A stretch of DNA of 64,000 nucleotides from Tupaia tana (Eukaryota; Chordata; Mammalia; Scandentia; Tupaiidae): the NCBI GenBank assembly GCA_026018925.1, contig JAKSZU010000008.1:7616415-7680414 (forward strand). Reading direction: 5' to 3'. Made by a program: the position numbers and the translations under genes. The notes under the pieces are model-generated. The model was not told the DNA's origin. It did no database searches and worked only from the letters and a program-made list of their open reading frames with translations. This document shows positions 1 to 11,112 of the stretch, one piece after another (the first letter of the stretch is position 1; each line of letters begins with the position of its first letter).

Positions 1-281
1 ATATCATCAAGAAAAATTAAAGACCTAAATGAATAAAGAGATTTACCAGGCTCATGGTTCAGAAGACTCAGTACTATTAAAATGTCCATTCTCTCCAAGC
101 TGATTTACACATTCATTGTAATCACAATCAATATCCAGTAGACTTTTTCATAGAAATTGACAAATCTATGCTAAAATTCACATGGATTTCAAGAACCTAG
201 AATAACCAAAACACTGGGGGGGGGGGGGGACAAAATTAGGAAATTAATTCAAGCTGCTATCAAGAACTATTATACGGTTTC

Positions 282-543
282 GGGACCAGCAGTTAGCGTA
301 ATGGCCATGTCGCTGGACTCCTACGTAGTCGACCACAGTTCGAGTCAGGACCTGGTGGCTTAAACTCACACCGGGCACGTGTGTGTACATGCCCAAGATC
401 CTGAGAGGAGAATGGAGGAGAAGGGATTGCAGCGTGGCCATCCCCCCTGGGGGGTGATTTCTCACTTTCTGTCTCTCTGTCTCTCTCTGTCTGTCTGGCG
501 AGCACACGCGCCCTATAGCAAAAACCTCTCCAAAAAAAAAAAG
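282..543 (+). mobile_element. tRNA-derived SINE, long form (Tu-type)
   Basis: The tRNA-like head has an A-box region 'tagcgtaatgg' and B-box 'gttcgagtc', then a CT-rich tail, 'ccctatagcaaaaacctctcc' and poly-A. Flanks 'attatacggtttc' and 'attataaggtttc' form a 13-base target duplication with one mismatch. It lies within the old L1. Confidence 0.9.
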
Positions 544-691
544 ATTATAAGGTTTCAGTAGCTAAGACATAGTGTATTAGCACTAAGATCGACAAATAGC
601 TCAATGGAAAAAAATAGAGTCAGAAACATAAACAACTGATTTTGACAATGTGCCTAGGCAATTCAGTGGAAAAAATACTGTCTAGCAACAA

Positions 692-812
692 GGGGTCTTC
701 AAAAAGCTTATTGAAAATACATTTTTTTAAATATGCTTGGATTTAAAAAAAATTTTGCACAAAATAAACTTATATTTTCCATTTTCCACAAACTCTTCGA
801 AGTCCCTTTGTG
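692..812. mobile_element. Palindromic MITE, family A (~119 bp)
   Basis: It begins 'ggggtcttcaaaaagc' and ends with the approximate inverse 'ctcttcgaagtccct'. The two arms are imperfect reverse complements with an A/T-rich centre containing 'ttttgcacaaaataaac'. There is no coding capacity. Related copies lie near 13.2, 18.6, 19.85, 58.2 and 58.7 kb. This is the only uninterrupted copy with both ends. A mariner/Tigger-like origin is inferred. Confidence 0.65.
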
Positions 813-1035
813 TGATGCTAAAACAACTGGATACTTAGATGCAAAAAAAATAAAAAGAACGTCAATGCGTACTACCTGCTGTATACAAATATTATGTCAA
901 AATGGATCATAAGTCTAAATGTAAAACTTAAAACTATAAAAATATCTTAACATAGGAGAAAATGTTGTGACCTCAGATTAAGCAAAATTTTTTCGATGTA
1001 ACACTACAAGAGAACTCATTAATAATCTGAAACTC

Positions 1036-1293
1036 GGAAACCAGCAGTTAGCGTAATGGCTATGTCGCTGGACTCCCACATAGTCGACTGCGGTTCGCGT
1101 CCTGGACCCGGTGGCTTAAAACTCACGCGGGGCGCGTGTGCGTGAGTGCCCAAGATCCCGAGAGGAGAAGGGATTGCGGCGTGACCATACCCTCTGGGGG
1201 GTGATTTCTCGCTGTCTCTATGTCTCTCTCTGTCTGGCGAGTGCATGCACCCTATAGCAAAAAATACCTCTCCAAAATAAAAAATAAAAAAAA
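1036..1293 (+). mobile_element. tRNA-derived SINE, long form
   Basis: Head 'ggaaaccagcagttagcg' through CT-rich tail and an A-rich end. It is flanked by direct repeats 'aatctgaaactc' at 1024-1035 and just after the tail (about 1294-1305), a clean 12-base target duplication inside old L1 sequence. Confidence 0.9.
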
Positions 1294-2596
1294 ATCTGAA
1301 ACTCATTAGAATTAAAAAGCATCTACTTCTTGAAGAACACTGTTAAGAGCATGAAAATACATCCCACAAGTGAAAAAAATGTTTTCAAATATTATCTGAT
1401 TAAGAACATGTAACAAGAAAGGGGAGAGGGGACAACATTTTAAACAGACTTCTCACCAAAGAAAATATATGTATTGCCAATAAACACATTAAAAGATGTT
1501 TAACGTTATTAGTCATGAAGGAAATGCAAATAAAAGTCACAGCAAGATAAGGCATGAGGTGTCAGGGTGATCAGGCCCAACGCCTGTGCTGGTTCTTCTC
1601 TGATGCTCACAAAGGATTAGAAACACAGGCAAATGTCCAAGATGGCCTAGTTATACAGGATCCTGACAAGGAAGAAAAAACTATTTCTCTTTGAAATGAG
1701 TTATCAGCCCAGATCCTGGAATTAAGACACGTGGGATTCTTGAGTTAATCTCAGTCTCTCGAGGGTCCAGGTGGCTCTTTGTTTTAATAATGGAGATTTC
1801 CTTATCTTTGTGCCCTGGATTGAGACTGGTTTTGATCTAATTAAATTCTTCAGCAAGGAATTGTAGATTATTTAGCAACATCTTAAAAAGAAAAAGATAT
1901 GCTATACATTAACTAAACTGTAAAAAAAAAAAAATACACTTAGTGAGTCTCTCTCTGGACCCTTGCCCTACCTGCCTATGGGTGGGATCCAATTCCTACT
2001 CACCACTGCACCCTTATTAGAATTACTAAAATTAAAAAGACTGATCACATCAACTATTGATGAGTCTATGAAAAAACTTGAACTTTCATCATTGCTGATA
2101 GAAATGTGAAGTGGTACAGCCCCTTTGGAAAACAACTTAGCAGTTTCTAAAAGTTGAATTTACAACTATCATACATGCCATTCTACTGCTAAATACTTAC
2201 CCAAGAGACATGAAAGCAGATGTCCACGTGAAGAGTTGGATGTGATTATTCATGGTAGCTTTATTTGTTAGAGCCAAACACCAGAAACAAGACGTCCATC
2301 AACAAGTGAAAGAATAAATTGTTCTATATTCACAACACAGAATATTACTTAGCAAGACAATAATTAGCTATCGATGTATGCTACAGCACAGATGTATCTC
2401 AAAATAGGGAAGAGTACATGCTGTGTGATTCCACGCACAAAAATCTAGATATTGGAAGCCAATATAAAGGGACAGAAAACAGGTGAACAGAGGGGTTGGG
2501 TAGGAGGAGAGAGGCTGGGAGGGTTCTGAGTAAGGGACTAAGAAAGGTTCATAGATGTGTTCACTGTCTTGATTGTACATTACGGTGCTGGTGAAA

Positions 2597-2712
<116 letters not shown>

Positions 2713-2716
2713 AAAA

Positions 2717-2790
2717 TACCGGGTGGTTGGAAAAGTCATGGCACATTGTCACATAGAAAAATACATCATACTTTTATGATGATCTAGTAT
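2717..2790. mobile_element. Palindromic MITE, family B (~80 bp)
   Basis: It begins 'taccgggtggttggaaaag' and ends 'gatgatctagta'. The arms match, with decay, the 'tattgggtcatcagaaaag' palindromes at 46.0, 59.3 and 63.4 kb. It has TA at both ends and a length like mariner-derived 80-bp MITEs. Confidence 0.6.
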
Positions 2791-2869
2791 ATCAGATTGC
2801 GCACTTTAAATTTGCACCAGTTATTGTAGGCAATTATACCTTAGCAGAAGTGATTTTTAAAACTCTACA

Positions 2870-3240
2870 GTGATATCCCATTCTATTCGGAATAAAATCA
2901 AGTCTCCTCGACTTCGCCTTTAAGCACTGTGCAATCTGGTCCTCAGAACCCATCTCCCGCTCACCCCTCTTTACCCACTCTTTTGCAGACACGCTGCCTT
3001 TCTGTTCTTCAATAGATCATGTACTCTTGCTTCAGGGCTGGTTTAATATTTTTTCTTTGGGATTCAGTTTTCTTCTGTCTGGAACACTACTTTCCTGACT
3101 CCACTTCCTTTCAGCTTGCAGCTCAGAGAGGCCTTCTCTGATCACTCTACCTCAAGTGGCCACTCAGACCACGATTACTATCTATTTCCTTTATAACACT
3201 TAGCCCTGACTGCACCTGTGTCTGCAGCATTGTCAGTGAT
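2870..3240 (+). mobile_element. L2-like ancient LINE fragment
   Basis: Contains the recognisable series 'aataaaatcaagtctcct', 'gcaatctggtcctcag', 'agagaggccttctctga' and 'tttataacacttag' seen in ancient mammalian L2-type 3' ends. It is degenerate; the family name is from memory and not checked. Confidence 0.55.
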
Positions 3241-3609
3241 AGCACATCACCTGGAAAATGTTCGCATGGATCCAGGTCCAGAGAGATCATTAGAGTAAGA
3301 GTTAGCAGAAGCGATAGGGAGTCAGGACTCCATTTTAAGCAGAAAGAGCATAAGCAGACATCCAGTGGGAACAAATAAGCAGGGTAAATTTCTGGAACGA
3401 TAAGCATTATCTACATGGGATGAAGACATCAAACGGCTGCCCATCAGACCACGTACAGCTTATGTACAGTTCTTGAGACACACAACTTCACACTTGAAGA
3501 ATTTTAGGTAGGATAGTAACAAGCTAACATTTTCGATTTTGGTTATGCACTCTGATGGCAGAAATGAAATAAGAAATCCTGATAATAGGGACAGAGAAAG
3601 GTATAATCT

Positions 3610-3840
3610 CAGACTGGGTGGTGGCTCAGCAGTAACACAAATGGACCCACGTGGGAAGGGCCCTGGGTTCACATCCTGGGACCTTCTGAGTGTTGGCACG
3701 TGTGCACGTGCCCATGATCCAGGCAGCCTGAGCCCAGGGGTTGAATGGTGGCAGGAGGGCTCTGCTAGGGGCACCTGTCTCACTGATTCTCTCTCTGTCT
3801 TTCTCCCCCATGGAAGAAATAAATAAACTTTTTTTTCAAA
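3610..3840 (+). mobile_element. tRNA-like SINE, type B
   Basis: Diverged tRNA-like head with B-box-like 'gggttcacatcc', then 'cccatgatcc', a CT tract and terminal 'ggaagaaataaataaactt'. This ending defines a second SINE family, distinct from the 'ccctatagcaaaaacc' family. No clear target duplication. Confidence 0.7.
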
Positions 3841-3855
3841 GAAGGAGAAAAGTCA

Positions 3856-4022
3856 GGGACCAGAAGGTGGCATGGTGGTTAAGGCACTGAACTCCCACAT
3901 GGCTGACTGCAGTTTGCATCCCAGACTTGGTGGCTTGCTTTCTTACTTTTCCTTTCTCTCTCTGGTTAAATTAAAAAAATAATAATAACCAGCAAAATTA
4001 AATAAGTAATTATTTTTTAAAA
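3856..4022 (+). mobile_element. tRNA-derived SINE, short form
   Basis: Head 'gggaccagaaggtggcatgg' with 'actcccacatgg', then directly 'ggtggcttgctttct', a CT tract, 'ggttaaatt' and an A/T-rich tail. It lacks the central unique part of the long form. Confidence 0.85.
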
Positions 4023-4850
4023 AGGAGTGGGAAAAGTCAATCTTTTATGATATATTTCAGAAATGAGGTAGACAACACTCAATGATTGGTTAATGTTAAG
4101 AGAAAAAGTCAAATATGTGCCCCAGGCTGTTACGTGGGCTTGACAGAAGATGGAATTATTTGTTGAGAGGCAGGATGCAGAGAAGCACTTTCAGATGAGC
4201 TGTGAACATGTGGATGTGAGGATTGTCTCTCATGGACAGGAAGAGAAATCCAGCAGAGTAGGAATGAGTCTAAAACCCGGGAAGGTTGACTGACTTGAAA
4301 TCATTAGCTCCTGAGAGAAAATTCCAAACCCCGAGAACAACTGGAATTACTCAGGGAGAGGGTGTGGGAGGAAAAAGAGCACTGAGCCAAGGGTGGGACC
4401 AAGGAGAACATCCTCCTCTTCTCTAATATTTATCACCACTTGTCACATGACAGTCTTATGATGTGAGCTTTAATCTGCTGACCCATTTCATTTATGTTAT
4501 GCCATTGAAATCAGCCCTCCCGTAATTCATTGCAACCACCTGTAGTCAGTTCATAACTGAAGGGCTGAAGAATTCTAAAATAAATTTAAAAACACATAAG
4601 TTGCTATTATTTTCCTGCTTCTCAGTAGCATGAGAGAGCTAAGTGTCACTTGTGTGTGAACATAGGTTTTCACAAGGAGGCAAGTTAAGGATGAAGACAT
4701 TTATAAGTACTATGGGGTCACAGAAGAGAAGAGAGTAGAGAAGGGGTTTGAGAACATGATGAAGTAAATGCACTGGAGTGTCAGTAACAGGAAATTTGGA
4801 CGAGCAGAGCTGTGTGGTGGTGTCGCTGTCTCGGGTTCCCATCAAAAGTA
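4023..4850. other. No gene or recognised repeat
   Basis: Unique-looking AT-moderate sequence. Frames are short and unconvincing, and no splice-bounded exon or known repeat was recognised. Confidence 0.4.
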
Positions 4851-4851
4851 A

Positions 4852-5170
4852 GTTGACCTTTGAACAATGCAGCAACTGCGCCAGCCCCTGTGCAATTGAA
4901 AATCTGCATCTGACTTTTGACTTCCCCAAAACTTAACTACTAATGGCCTAAGTGCTGACTGGAAGCTGTAACAACAACATGGTCAGTCAATTAATACATA
5001 GTTTGTAAGTTATATATAATATGTGCTATATTCTTACAATAAAGTTATCTAGAGAAAAGAATTCTTAGGAAAATCATAAAGAGAAAATACATTCACAGTA
5101 TTTATTGAAAAAAAAATCCATATATAAGTGAATCCATGTGGTTCAAATCTGTGTTGTTCAAGAATCAATT
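4852..5170. mobile_element. Tigger2-type (MER28-like) DNA transposon MITE
   Basis: Starts 'agttgacctttgaacaatg' and ends with the inverse 'gttgttcaagaatcaatt'. The interior 'ccccaaaacttaactacta' and 'acaataaagttatctagag' match my memory of the ancient placental Tigger2/MER28 group. Non-coding; the exact subfamily needs a repeat library. Confidence 0.75.
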
Positions 5171-5171
5171 G

Positions 5172-5420
5172 CAGGTGCCAGCATGTGGTGCAGTGATTAA
5201 GGCTCTGGACTCCCACATGGTTGACCATAGTTCAAGTCAAGGACCCAGCAGCTTGAACCTCATACCAGGCACATGTGCATGCGTGTCCAAAATCCCAGGA
5301 GGAGAATGGACAAGAAGTGATTGTGACATGGCCATCCCCCAGGGTGAGAGAGGAATGACTTCTTGCTTTTTGTCTCTCTAACAAGTGTACATTCCCTATA
5401 GCAAAAAAAAATTTTAAAAA
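5172..5420 (+). mobile_element. tRNA-derived SINE, long form
   Basis: Older copy with head 'ggtgccagcatgtggtgc', B-box 'gttcaagtc', and tail 'ccctatagcaaaaaaaa'. It abuts the end of the Tigger-like element. Confidence 0.85.
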
Positions 5421-5524
5421 TCAACTGTATTCTTATGGTTCAGAATGGGACTTAATATTTACTCTTAAATATTCGTATTTTGGCAGGAAAGAGGAATATT
5501 TTGAATGAAAGGGGCAATCTGAAG

Positions 5525-5638
5525 GGGCCAGATGGTGGTGCACCAGGACGACATACACTCTGAGTGGGCCCGTGCAGGACCCCCTGAACACACAGGCTCC
5601 TGTGTGCTCATGATCAGAACAGGGGCAGAGGTGCTGTT

Positions 5639-5717
<79 letters not shown>

Positions 5718-5762
5718 TCTCTTTCTCATTTGTGGAATAAATAAACAAACTTAAAGAAAAAA
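5525..5762 (+). mobile_element. tRNA-like SINE, type B, with expanded (TC)n
   Basis: Head 'gggccagatggtggtgc', 'gtgctcatgatc', then a TC microsatellite of about 75 bases at 5640-5725 and end 'ggaataaataaacaaactt'. The CT stretch of the SINE has expanded in place. Confidence 0.8.
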
Positions 5763-5946
5763 AAGACTATGTGAAGGTTTCCATGTTGATAAAATCAATA
5801 TAATTGATAATTTTTAAAACAGCACATTTAATTACAAAGAGATCCTACAAAACAAGGAACTAAAGCATTAATTTGAATTGTCAAGGATATTTTATGTGTA
5901 CAGTCTAATGTAGAAAATTATAAAGGTGCACATAAAGAATACAAAT

Positions 5947-6105
5947 GGGGGCCATGAGATGGCATGGTAATTAAGGCATTGGACTCCCACATGGCTAAAG
6001 GCAGTTCGAATCCTGGACCTGATGGCTTTCTCTCTCTCTCTCTCCCCTCTGTCATGAGCACATGGGTCTTATAGTAAATTTTAAAATAATTATTTTTTAA
6101 AAAAG
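5947..6105 (+). mobile_element. tRNA-derived SINE, short form
   Basis: 'ggccatgagatggcatgg', 'attggactcccacatggc', B-box 'gttcgaatcc', then CT tract and A/T tail. Confidence 0.8.
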
Positions 6106-6269
6106 AATACATATCAACTTTGAGATAGTGGTTATCTCTAAAGAGGAAGAGGTATGGGGTAAAAAAATGATGTTATAGCTGAACTTATAAAATTTTCATT
6201 TCAAAAATTTTTGTCCTTTATTAAGCCTCTGTGGTAGGTTTGTGGATGTCCATGTTCTGTACATTTCTG

Positions 6270-6527
6270 TATTTCATGATTTTGTTTTAATTTGCTGGAG
6301 GGCAAATTAAATACAGACAGAGTGAGAGAGAAAGCGAATGTGCCCCTCACCCCAAGGGAGAAGGCCATGCTACAATCCCTTCTCTGATTCTTTCCTTTCA
6401 GGATTTTGGACATGAATGCACATGAGCCCTGTATGTTTTTCAGGCCACCAAGTCCAGGACTCAAACCATGGAGTCAGCCACGTGGGAATCCAGCACCTTA
6501 ACTTCCATGCCACCTGCTGGTCCCAGG
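6270..6527 (-). mobile_element. tRNA-derived SINE, long form, minus
   Basis: On the minus strand it begins 'gggaccagcaggtggcatgg' and runs through 'ccaagatcc'-like and CT tracts to an A-rich end near 6270. Diverged. Confidence 0.8.
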
Positions 6528-6852
6528 CTCCCATAGTTTTTAACAGCACATAGGAAATGAGAACACTGAGCCTGAAATACCCAATATGACCAATGGGCAA
6601 GGCGCCCAAAGAAGGAAAGGAGAAGACCTTGAAGAGGAGTCGTGTCATAACACAATGCTTTACAGTATGACCACAAATTATCTAGAGGAAACTAACTAAG
6701 GTGACTGCACCATCAGTCAACAAGTCACCTCCTAGTCTACCACCTTCCATAGTTCCCAAAGACACCCTGCTAAGCTGGGACTCTGATACCCTATGGTTCT
6801 GCTTACGTAGATTCAGCAGTGGCCATCTGTCCTAAGTACAAAAACCTAGCTC

Positions 6853-7092
6853 CAGGCCCAGCCAGGGTGGCACAGGCAGCAGCCTACTGGTCTTTAGTGC
6901 TGGAGACCAGATGGCAGACTGTGGGTTCAGGTCTCCAGGCGGCCTGGAACACTACAGGTGTGCACACACCCAAGGTCCCACTAGCTGAGGAGCCAGGGGA
7001 AGATCTCAACGCAACCAGGCCTCATTGGGCGCCTCACCCACATCTCTCTCACGCATGTGCATGCTTTCTCTCATTAAAAAAATAAGAAGGTA
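6853..7092 (+). mobile_element. tRNA-like SINE, type B
   Basis: Head 'ggcccagccagggtggcac', B-box-like 'gggttcaggtctcc', 'gcacacacccaaggtccc', CT-containing tail and A/T end. Confidence 0.6.
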
Positions 7093-7099
7093 AACTTTA

Positions 7100-7600
7100 A
7101 AAGTATCTCAAATTCCTTTTATGACAATATGTTTCTTACTGATTCCGCCAACCTCATCTATGACCCTCCTTTCTGTCTCTCTGTTTCCATCTCTTCCCAC
7201 CCTCAGAAAATGGCACTTCAAACACACCAAACTTCATTCCGTCACTTGCACTTGGCAGCTTGGTGATGAGGAACATGCACCTGCCGCTCTTCAGAATACC
7301 TGTCTCTGCTCTGCCTGTTAATCAATGCACCGAGCCCAAGCGAATCAGTAACTTCCCTAAGCCTAACTGCCCGAGCTCATCCTCGCCTTTTCCATGTCAA
7401 CAGTGAACCCTGTGAGAGAACTTATCACAGGGCTTGCAATTAGCAACTTGTGCAACTGATTCACCTACTAGACCGAGCTCGGCAGAGGTGCAATCTATTA
7501 GATTTTGGCTACCCAGAGTTTTACACATGCCTGGTTTATTATAGACACTCTGTAGTATTTGAAAAATGAATGAATGAATGAAAGAAGACACTTCTACTGG
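7100..7600 (+). mobile_element. Probable L2/MIR-type ancient fragment
   Basis: Ends 'agtatttgaaaaatgaatgaatgaatgaa', split here as tail GAATGAATGAATGAA, typical of ancient L2 3' ends. The upstream part (7120-7330) resembles a decayed L2 3' region. Strongly diverged. Confidence 0.45.
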
Positions 7601-7628
7601 GACATCACACTTTTATATTTAGTAAGAT

Positions 7629-7672
7629 AATTTATGATCAGACTTTCTCTGATCATAATTTATGATCAGAAC
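7629..7672. repeat. Perfect 11-bp hairpin plus direct copy
   Basis: TTATGATCAGA (7632-7642), a 5-base loop, and its exact reverse complement (7648-7658). This is overlapped by a second direct copy of 'aatttatgatcaga' at 7657-7670. Direct-inverted-direct structure; see findings. Confidence 0.95.
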
Positions 7673-7686
7673 ATTTTTAATCTCTT

Positions 7687-7891
7687 TGGGGGCAGCTTAG
7701 TGACACAGAGATACTGCACTGCTCCAGGGAAGCTGGATCTCTATGGAAGCTTCTGAGTTCAGTTGCCAGTCAACCTGTGTTTGTCGAGAACACACAGCCA
7801 TGATCCTAGCTTGCTGGGAGAGCTGGGGGTGTGGTGATCACAAGGCATGAGACCCTATTAAAAGAAATTCTCTCTCTGTCTCTCTCACTCA

Positions 7892-7933
<42 letters not shown>

Positions 7934-7945
7934 ATGTGCATATGT
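7687..7945 (+). mobile_element. tRNA-like SINE, type B, ending in (TG)n
   Basis: 'gggggcagcttagtgacac', 'gagttcagttgcc', 'catgatcctagcttgctgg', 'gagaccctattaaaag', CT tract, then a TG microsatellite at 7896-7931 in place of the usual tail. Confidence 0.65.
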
Positions 7946-7989
7946 ATGTTTATCACTCTTATGTGAAAATGTAAATGAATTTTAAAAAA

Positions 7990-9190
7990 ATAATTTTAAG
8001 CCCTTTAATATTACCTCTATCTTCCAGGATTAGCACCCGATAATATTATCATCTATTGTTATCATAGAGTAATAGAGAAAGAAAGAAATTTGCCTCATTT
8101 TTTCAGCAAATGTAAAAACATAGTTCATCAAAACTTGCTTTTGAAAATAAGTCTATTGAGCCATGCTTCTTCTCTACAAATATAGTCAGTTTTTAATAAG
8201 TAAACTAGCTTTTAAGTCAACTACTTCATTAGCTTATATGAATTACAAAGTTTCCTGGGCTGCTAAAATTCATAAAATTTATTCTGTACTGCCTAGTTGC
8301 TCTGGAAGAGTTAACTTTCTTTGAATGACTGAGAAATTTATACAGATTGAATATTTGACCATAATATTGGGCTCTAGAATGGGAAATATCCTATTTTTAT
8401 TTTGTGTATCTACATTTGTTTCTAGAACTCACTGTTGTACATTTAATAGGGCTGTTAATTATATGGGGAAGGGTTGTGCTTTTCTTCTGAATCACTTCAC
8501 ATAATGAACTTAATTGAGAAAGTTATAAGTCTGCTTTGTAGGAGGACATTTACAATTACCCTGAGCTATAAAAAAATAAGAATCTGTTTCATAAAGTCAG
8601 ATCATTACAGAAACGTCAAATTAAGCTTTAGGTAGGCTTGTAACTTAATCACTTGGGGTAAGTTTCAGGACACTTAATTTCTCCTGGGTTTGTTTAATTA
8701 TGAACGTTAGTGCATTTATAATTAAAATGAATCTTAGCTTAGTAAATGCATATACACTGATTTTTAGAATTTATCTCCAAAAGATTGTAGTAGACATTTT
8801 CAAACATATTCATGCTTCCTGAGCAGACTTTACAGATGTTACATATCCTGTGTTATCTACAAAACTATATATTTTTGGTTAGGTTCTATATTCACATTAA
8901 AATGAATATATAAATCAGAAACTAAAGGAAGAGGAGGGTGGAGGGAATAATAGTAAAGAGCAACTTTATCTGATATCATCTATTTTAAATTTTAGACTTC
9001 AGAAACCTGTAAACATTTTCTATCATTACAAAATGAGTGAACGCCATCCAAGAAGATGGGATAGACAGAATTCCTCACTTCTCCTACGATCTAGACCAAA
9101 AACCTTGGGGGAATCTGAGCAATTCTATGTCTAATGGACTTTGAAAGTATCTTTATTTAAAGATTTATCAGCAAAATTCAGACTGAGAAA
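7990..9190. other. Repeat-free AT-rich block; candidate conserved noncoding DNA
   Basis: About 1.2 kb with no recognised transposon in an otherwise saturated window. It contains several homeodomain-type cores (TTAATTA near 8455, TTTAATTATG near 8694, CTTAATTGAG near 8510) and no long open frame. Function is not shown by sequence alone. Confidence 0.35.
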
Positions 9191-9275
9191 ATCACTTCAA
9201 AAAATGGCAAACTCATCATTTATTTATCAATGAATAAAGTGTGACCAAAAAAAAAAAATTAAAAAGAGAGAGAGA

Positions 9276-9540
9276 GGAGCCAGCAGGTGCTGTAGTGGTG
9301 AAGGTGCTGGACTCCCCTGTGGTCGACTGTGGTTTGAGTCCTGGATCAGGCAGCTTGAACCTCACCCTGGGCGCGTGTTCATGTGTGCCCAAGATCCTGA
9401 GAGAAGAGTGAAGAAGGGACTGTGGCATGGCCATCCCCCTTGGGTGGTGATGTCTCACTTTCTGTCTCTCTATCTCTCTTTGTCTCTCCAGCAAGTGCAT
9501 GAACCCTATGGCAAAAATCTCTCAAAAAGAAAAAAAAAAG
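9276..9540 (+). mobile_element. tRNA-derived SINE, long form
   Basis: Head 'ggagccagcaggtgctgtag', B-box 'gtttgagtcc', CT tract, 'gaaccctatggcaaaaatctctc' tail region and poly-A. Confidence 0.85.
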
Positions 9541-9668
9541 AATAAAAAGAAAAAAGAGAGAGAGAAAATAAGAATATATGTATAAAACTTAAATGTTTAT
9601 GAAACCTATCAACCCACCACAACATATAGACATTTTTGGATTCTGATGCACACAATTCAGAGAACATA

Positions 9669-9947
9669 TTTTTTTTTTTTTTTTTTTTTAGCTTTTGGTG
9701 GTTTTGTTTGTTTTTGCCACAGGGTGCATACACTTGCTAGAGAGAGACAGAGAGAGGGAAAGTGAGAAATTACCCCTCGGGAGGATGGCCACACCTCAAT
9801 CCTTTCTCCTCCATTCTCCTGTCAGGATTTTGGGCACGCACACACATGCACTCAGTATGATTTTCAAGCTGCCGGGTCTGGTATTTAAACCATGGTGGGC
9901 CAAGGTTTAAAGTCCAACATCTTAACCACCACACCACCTGCTGGGCC
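9669..9947 (-). mobile_element. tRNA-derived SINE, long form, minus
   Basis: A 20-base T-run, then the inverse tail 'gccacagggtgcatacac', ending at the head inverse 'ccaccacaccacctgctgg'. Confidence 0.85.
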
Positions 9948-10014
9948 TTATAAGACTTTTTATTTGAATAAAAAACTGAATATTTTATTTTATAGAATAT
10001 TATAAAATTACTGT

Positions 10015-10260
10015 TAATTTTATTTATTTTAGTTTTTGCTATAGGATATATGTACTCACCAGAGAGAGAGAGAGAGAGAGAGAGATAAATCACTCCCTGA
10101 GGGGATAGCCATGTGACAATCCCCTCTCCCTCATTCTTCACTTGAGATTCTGGGCACGCCCACACGTGCCCAGCATGTCTCTCAAGCCACTGAGTCCAGG
10201 ACTCAAATCACTTAGTTGTCCAGAGGAATCCAGCCACCCCAGCCACCATGACACTGGCTA
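10015..10260 (-). mobile_element. tRNA-derived SINE, long form, minus
   Basis: 'tttttgctataggatatatg', (AG)n at 10063-10086, 'gattctgggcacgcccac', ending 'agccaccatgacactggc'. Confidence 0.8.
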
Positions 10261-10816
10261 GTTCAAAATTACTGTCAATTTTAAGTGTGATAATGCAATT
10301 ATAGTCATAAATTTTCAAAGATTCCTTTCTTTTGGAATACATCCTTCTTATTTATAGATGATATTGTATTGTATCTAAGATTTACGTCAAAAACTCCAGA
10401 GGAAAGGGTATGGAGGCAGAAGAGGGCTGTAGAAAAAACAGATCAAGCCAGGAATTGATGGCTGAAGCTCCATTCTGGCCACATATGGTTCATTATTTTT
10501 CTACTTTTACAGGGATTTTTTTAAATTTCCATGACAAAAACATTAAAAATAGATACGCTTCTGAACTATCTGCTAAGAGTAGTACAAAAGGACCCAGTCA
10601 GAGCAAAAGTCATGAAGGTAGGTTCGACACGACAGGTTTGGGAAACCGCTGTAGACAGAGTCGCCGTGTCGCACTGTGTCTGCTGGTCACTGTTTAACCA
10701 CTCCCATCAGCTAACTCCCCAACTGACTCCTTAATCCAGAAAATGCTTTTTTTTTCCCAACTGAGCTCACAGGACTCTCTGGCAAGCAGTGAAACGTTAG
10801 TGCCCATCAGCTACAC
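10261..10816. other. No gene or recognised repeat
   Basis: Mixed-composition sequence. The open frame at 10410-10697 has no recognisable domain and no supporting structure. Confidence 0.35.
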
Positions 10817-11112
10817 TTCTTTTTTTTTTTTTCTCTTTAAATTTATTTATTTTTTACATTAATTCACTATACATCATTACAGCATACAGATGAATTTTTT
10901 CATCCAAAATACACTGAGTATTGGCTCAATCAAGCACATCAACATACATGTTATCAGCAAATAATTTTCCAATTCGTATGTCTTGTATACTTTGTTTTTT
11001 GTTTTGCCATCCTTGATTCCCTATCCCTCACCCTCTGCCATGTCCCACCCTCCTCCCACATTGTCTCTGGTATCCATGGTTGCTTTCTATGCCTTCCCCC
11101 CCCCCCCCATTT
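10817..11112 (-). mobile_element. L1 3' UTR fragment, minus
   Basis: The inverse complement holds a G-run (C-run at 11097-11109), 'gatagggaatcaaggatgg', 'ttatttgctgataacatg' and 'gtaatgatgtatagtgaa', ending in A-rich sequence. The same 3' UTR type recurs at 16,640-16,870 (plus), so both are L1 tails of one subfamily. Confidence 0.75.

Noticed and set aside
283-360. Possible tRNA genes from A- and B-box matches in the many heads
   Set aside because: The heads do not fold into a full cloverleaf with a usable anticodon arm and are followed by SINE tails; they are SINE promoters.
5433-5744. Arg-Glu and Ser-Leu repeat frames
   Set aside because: Translation of a (TC)n expansion in a SINE.
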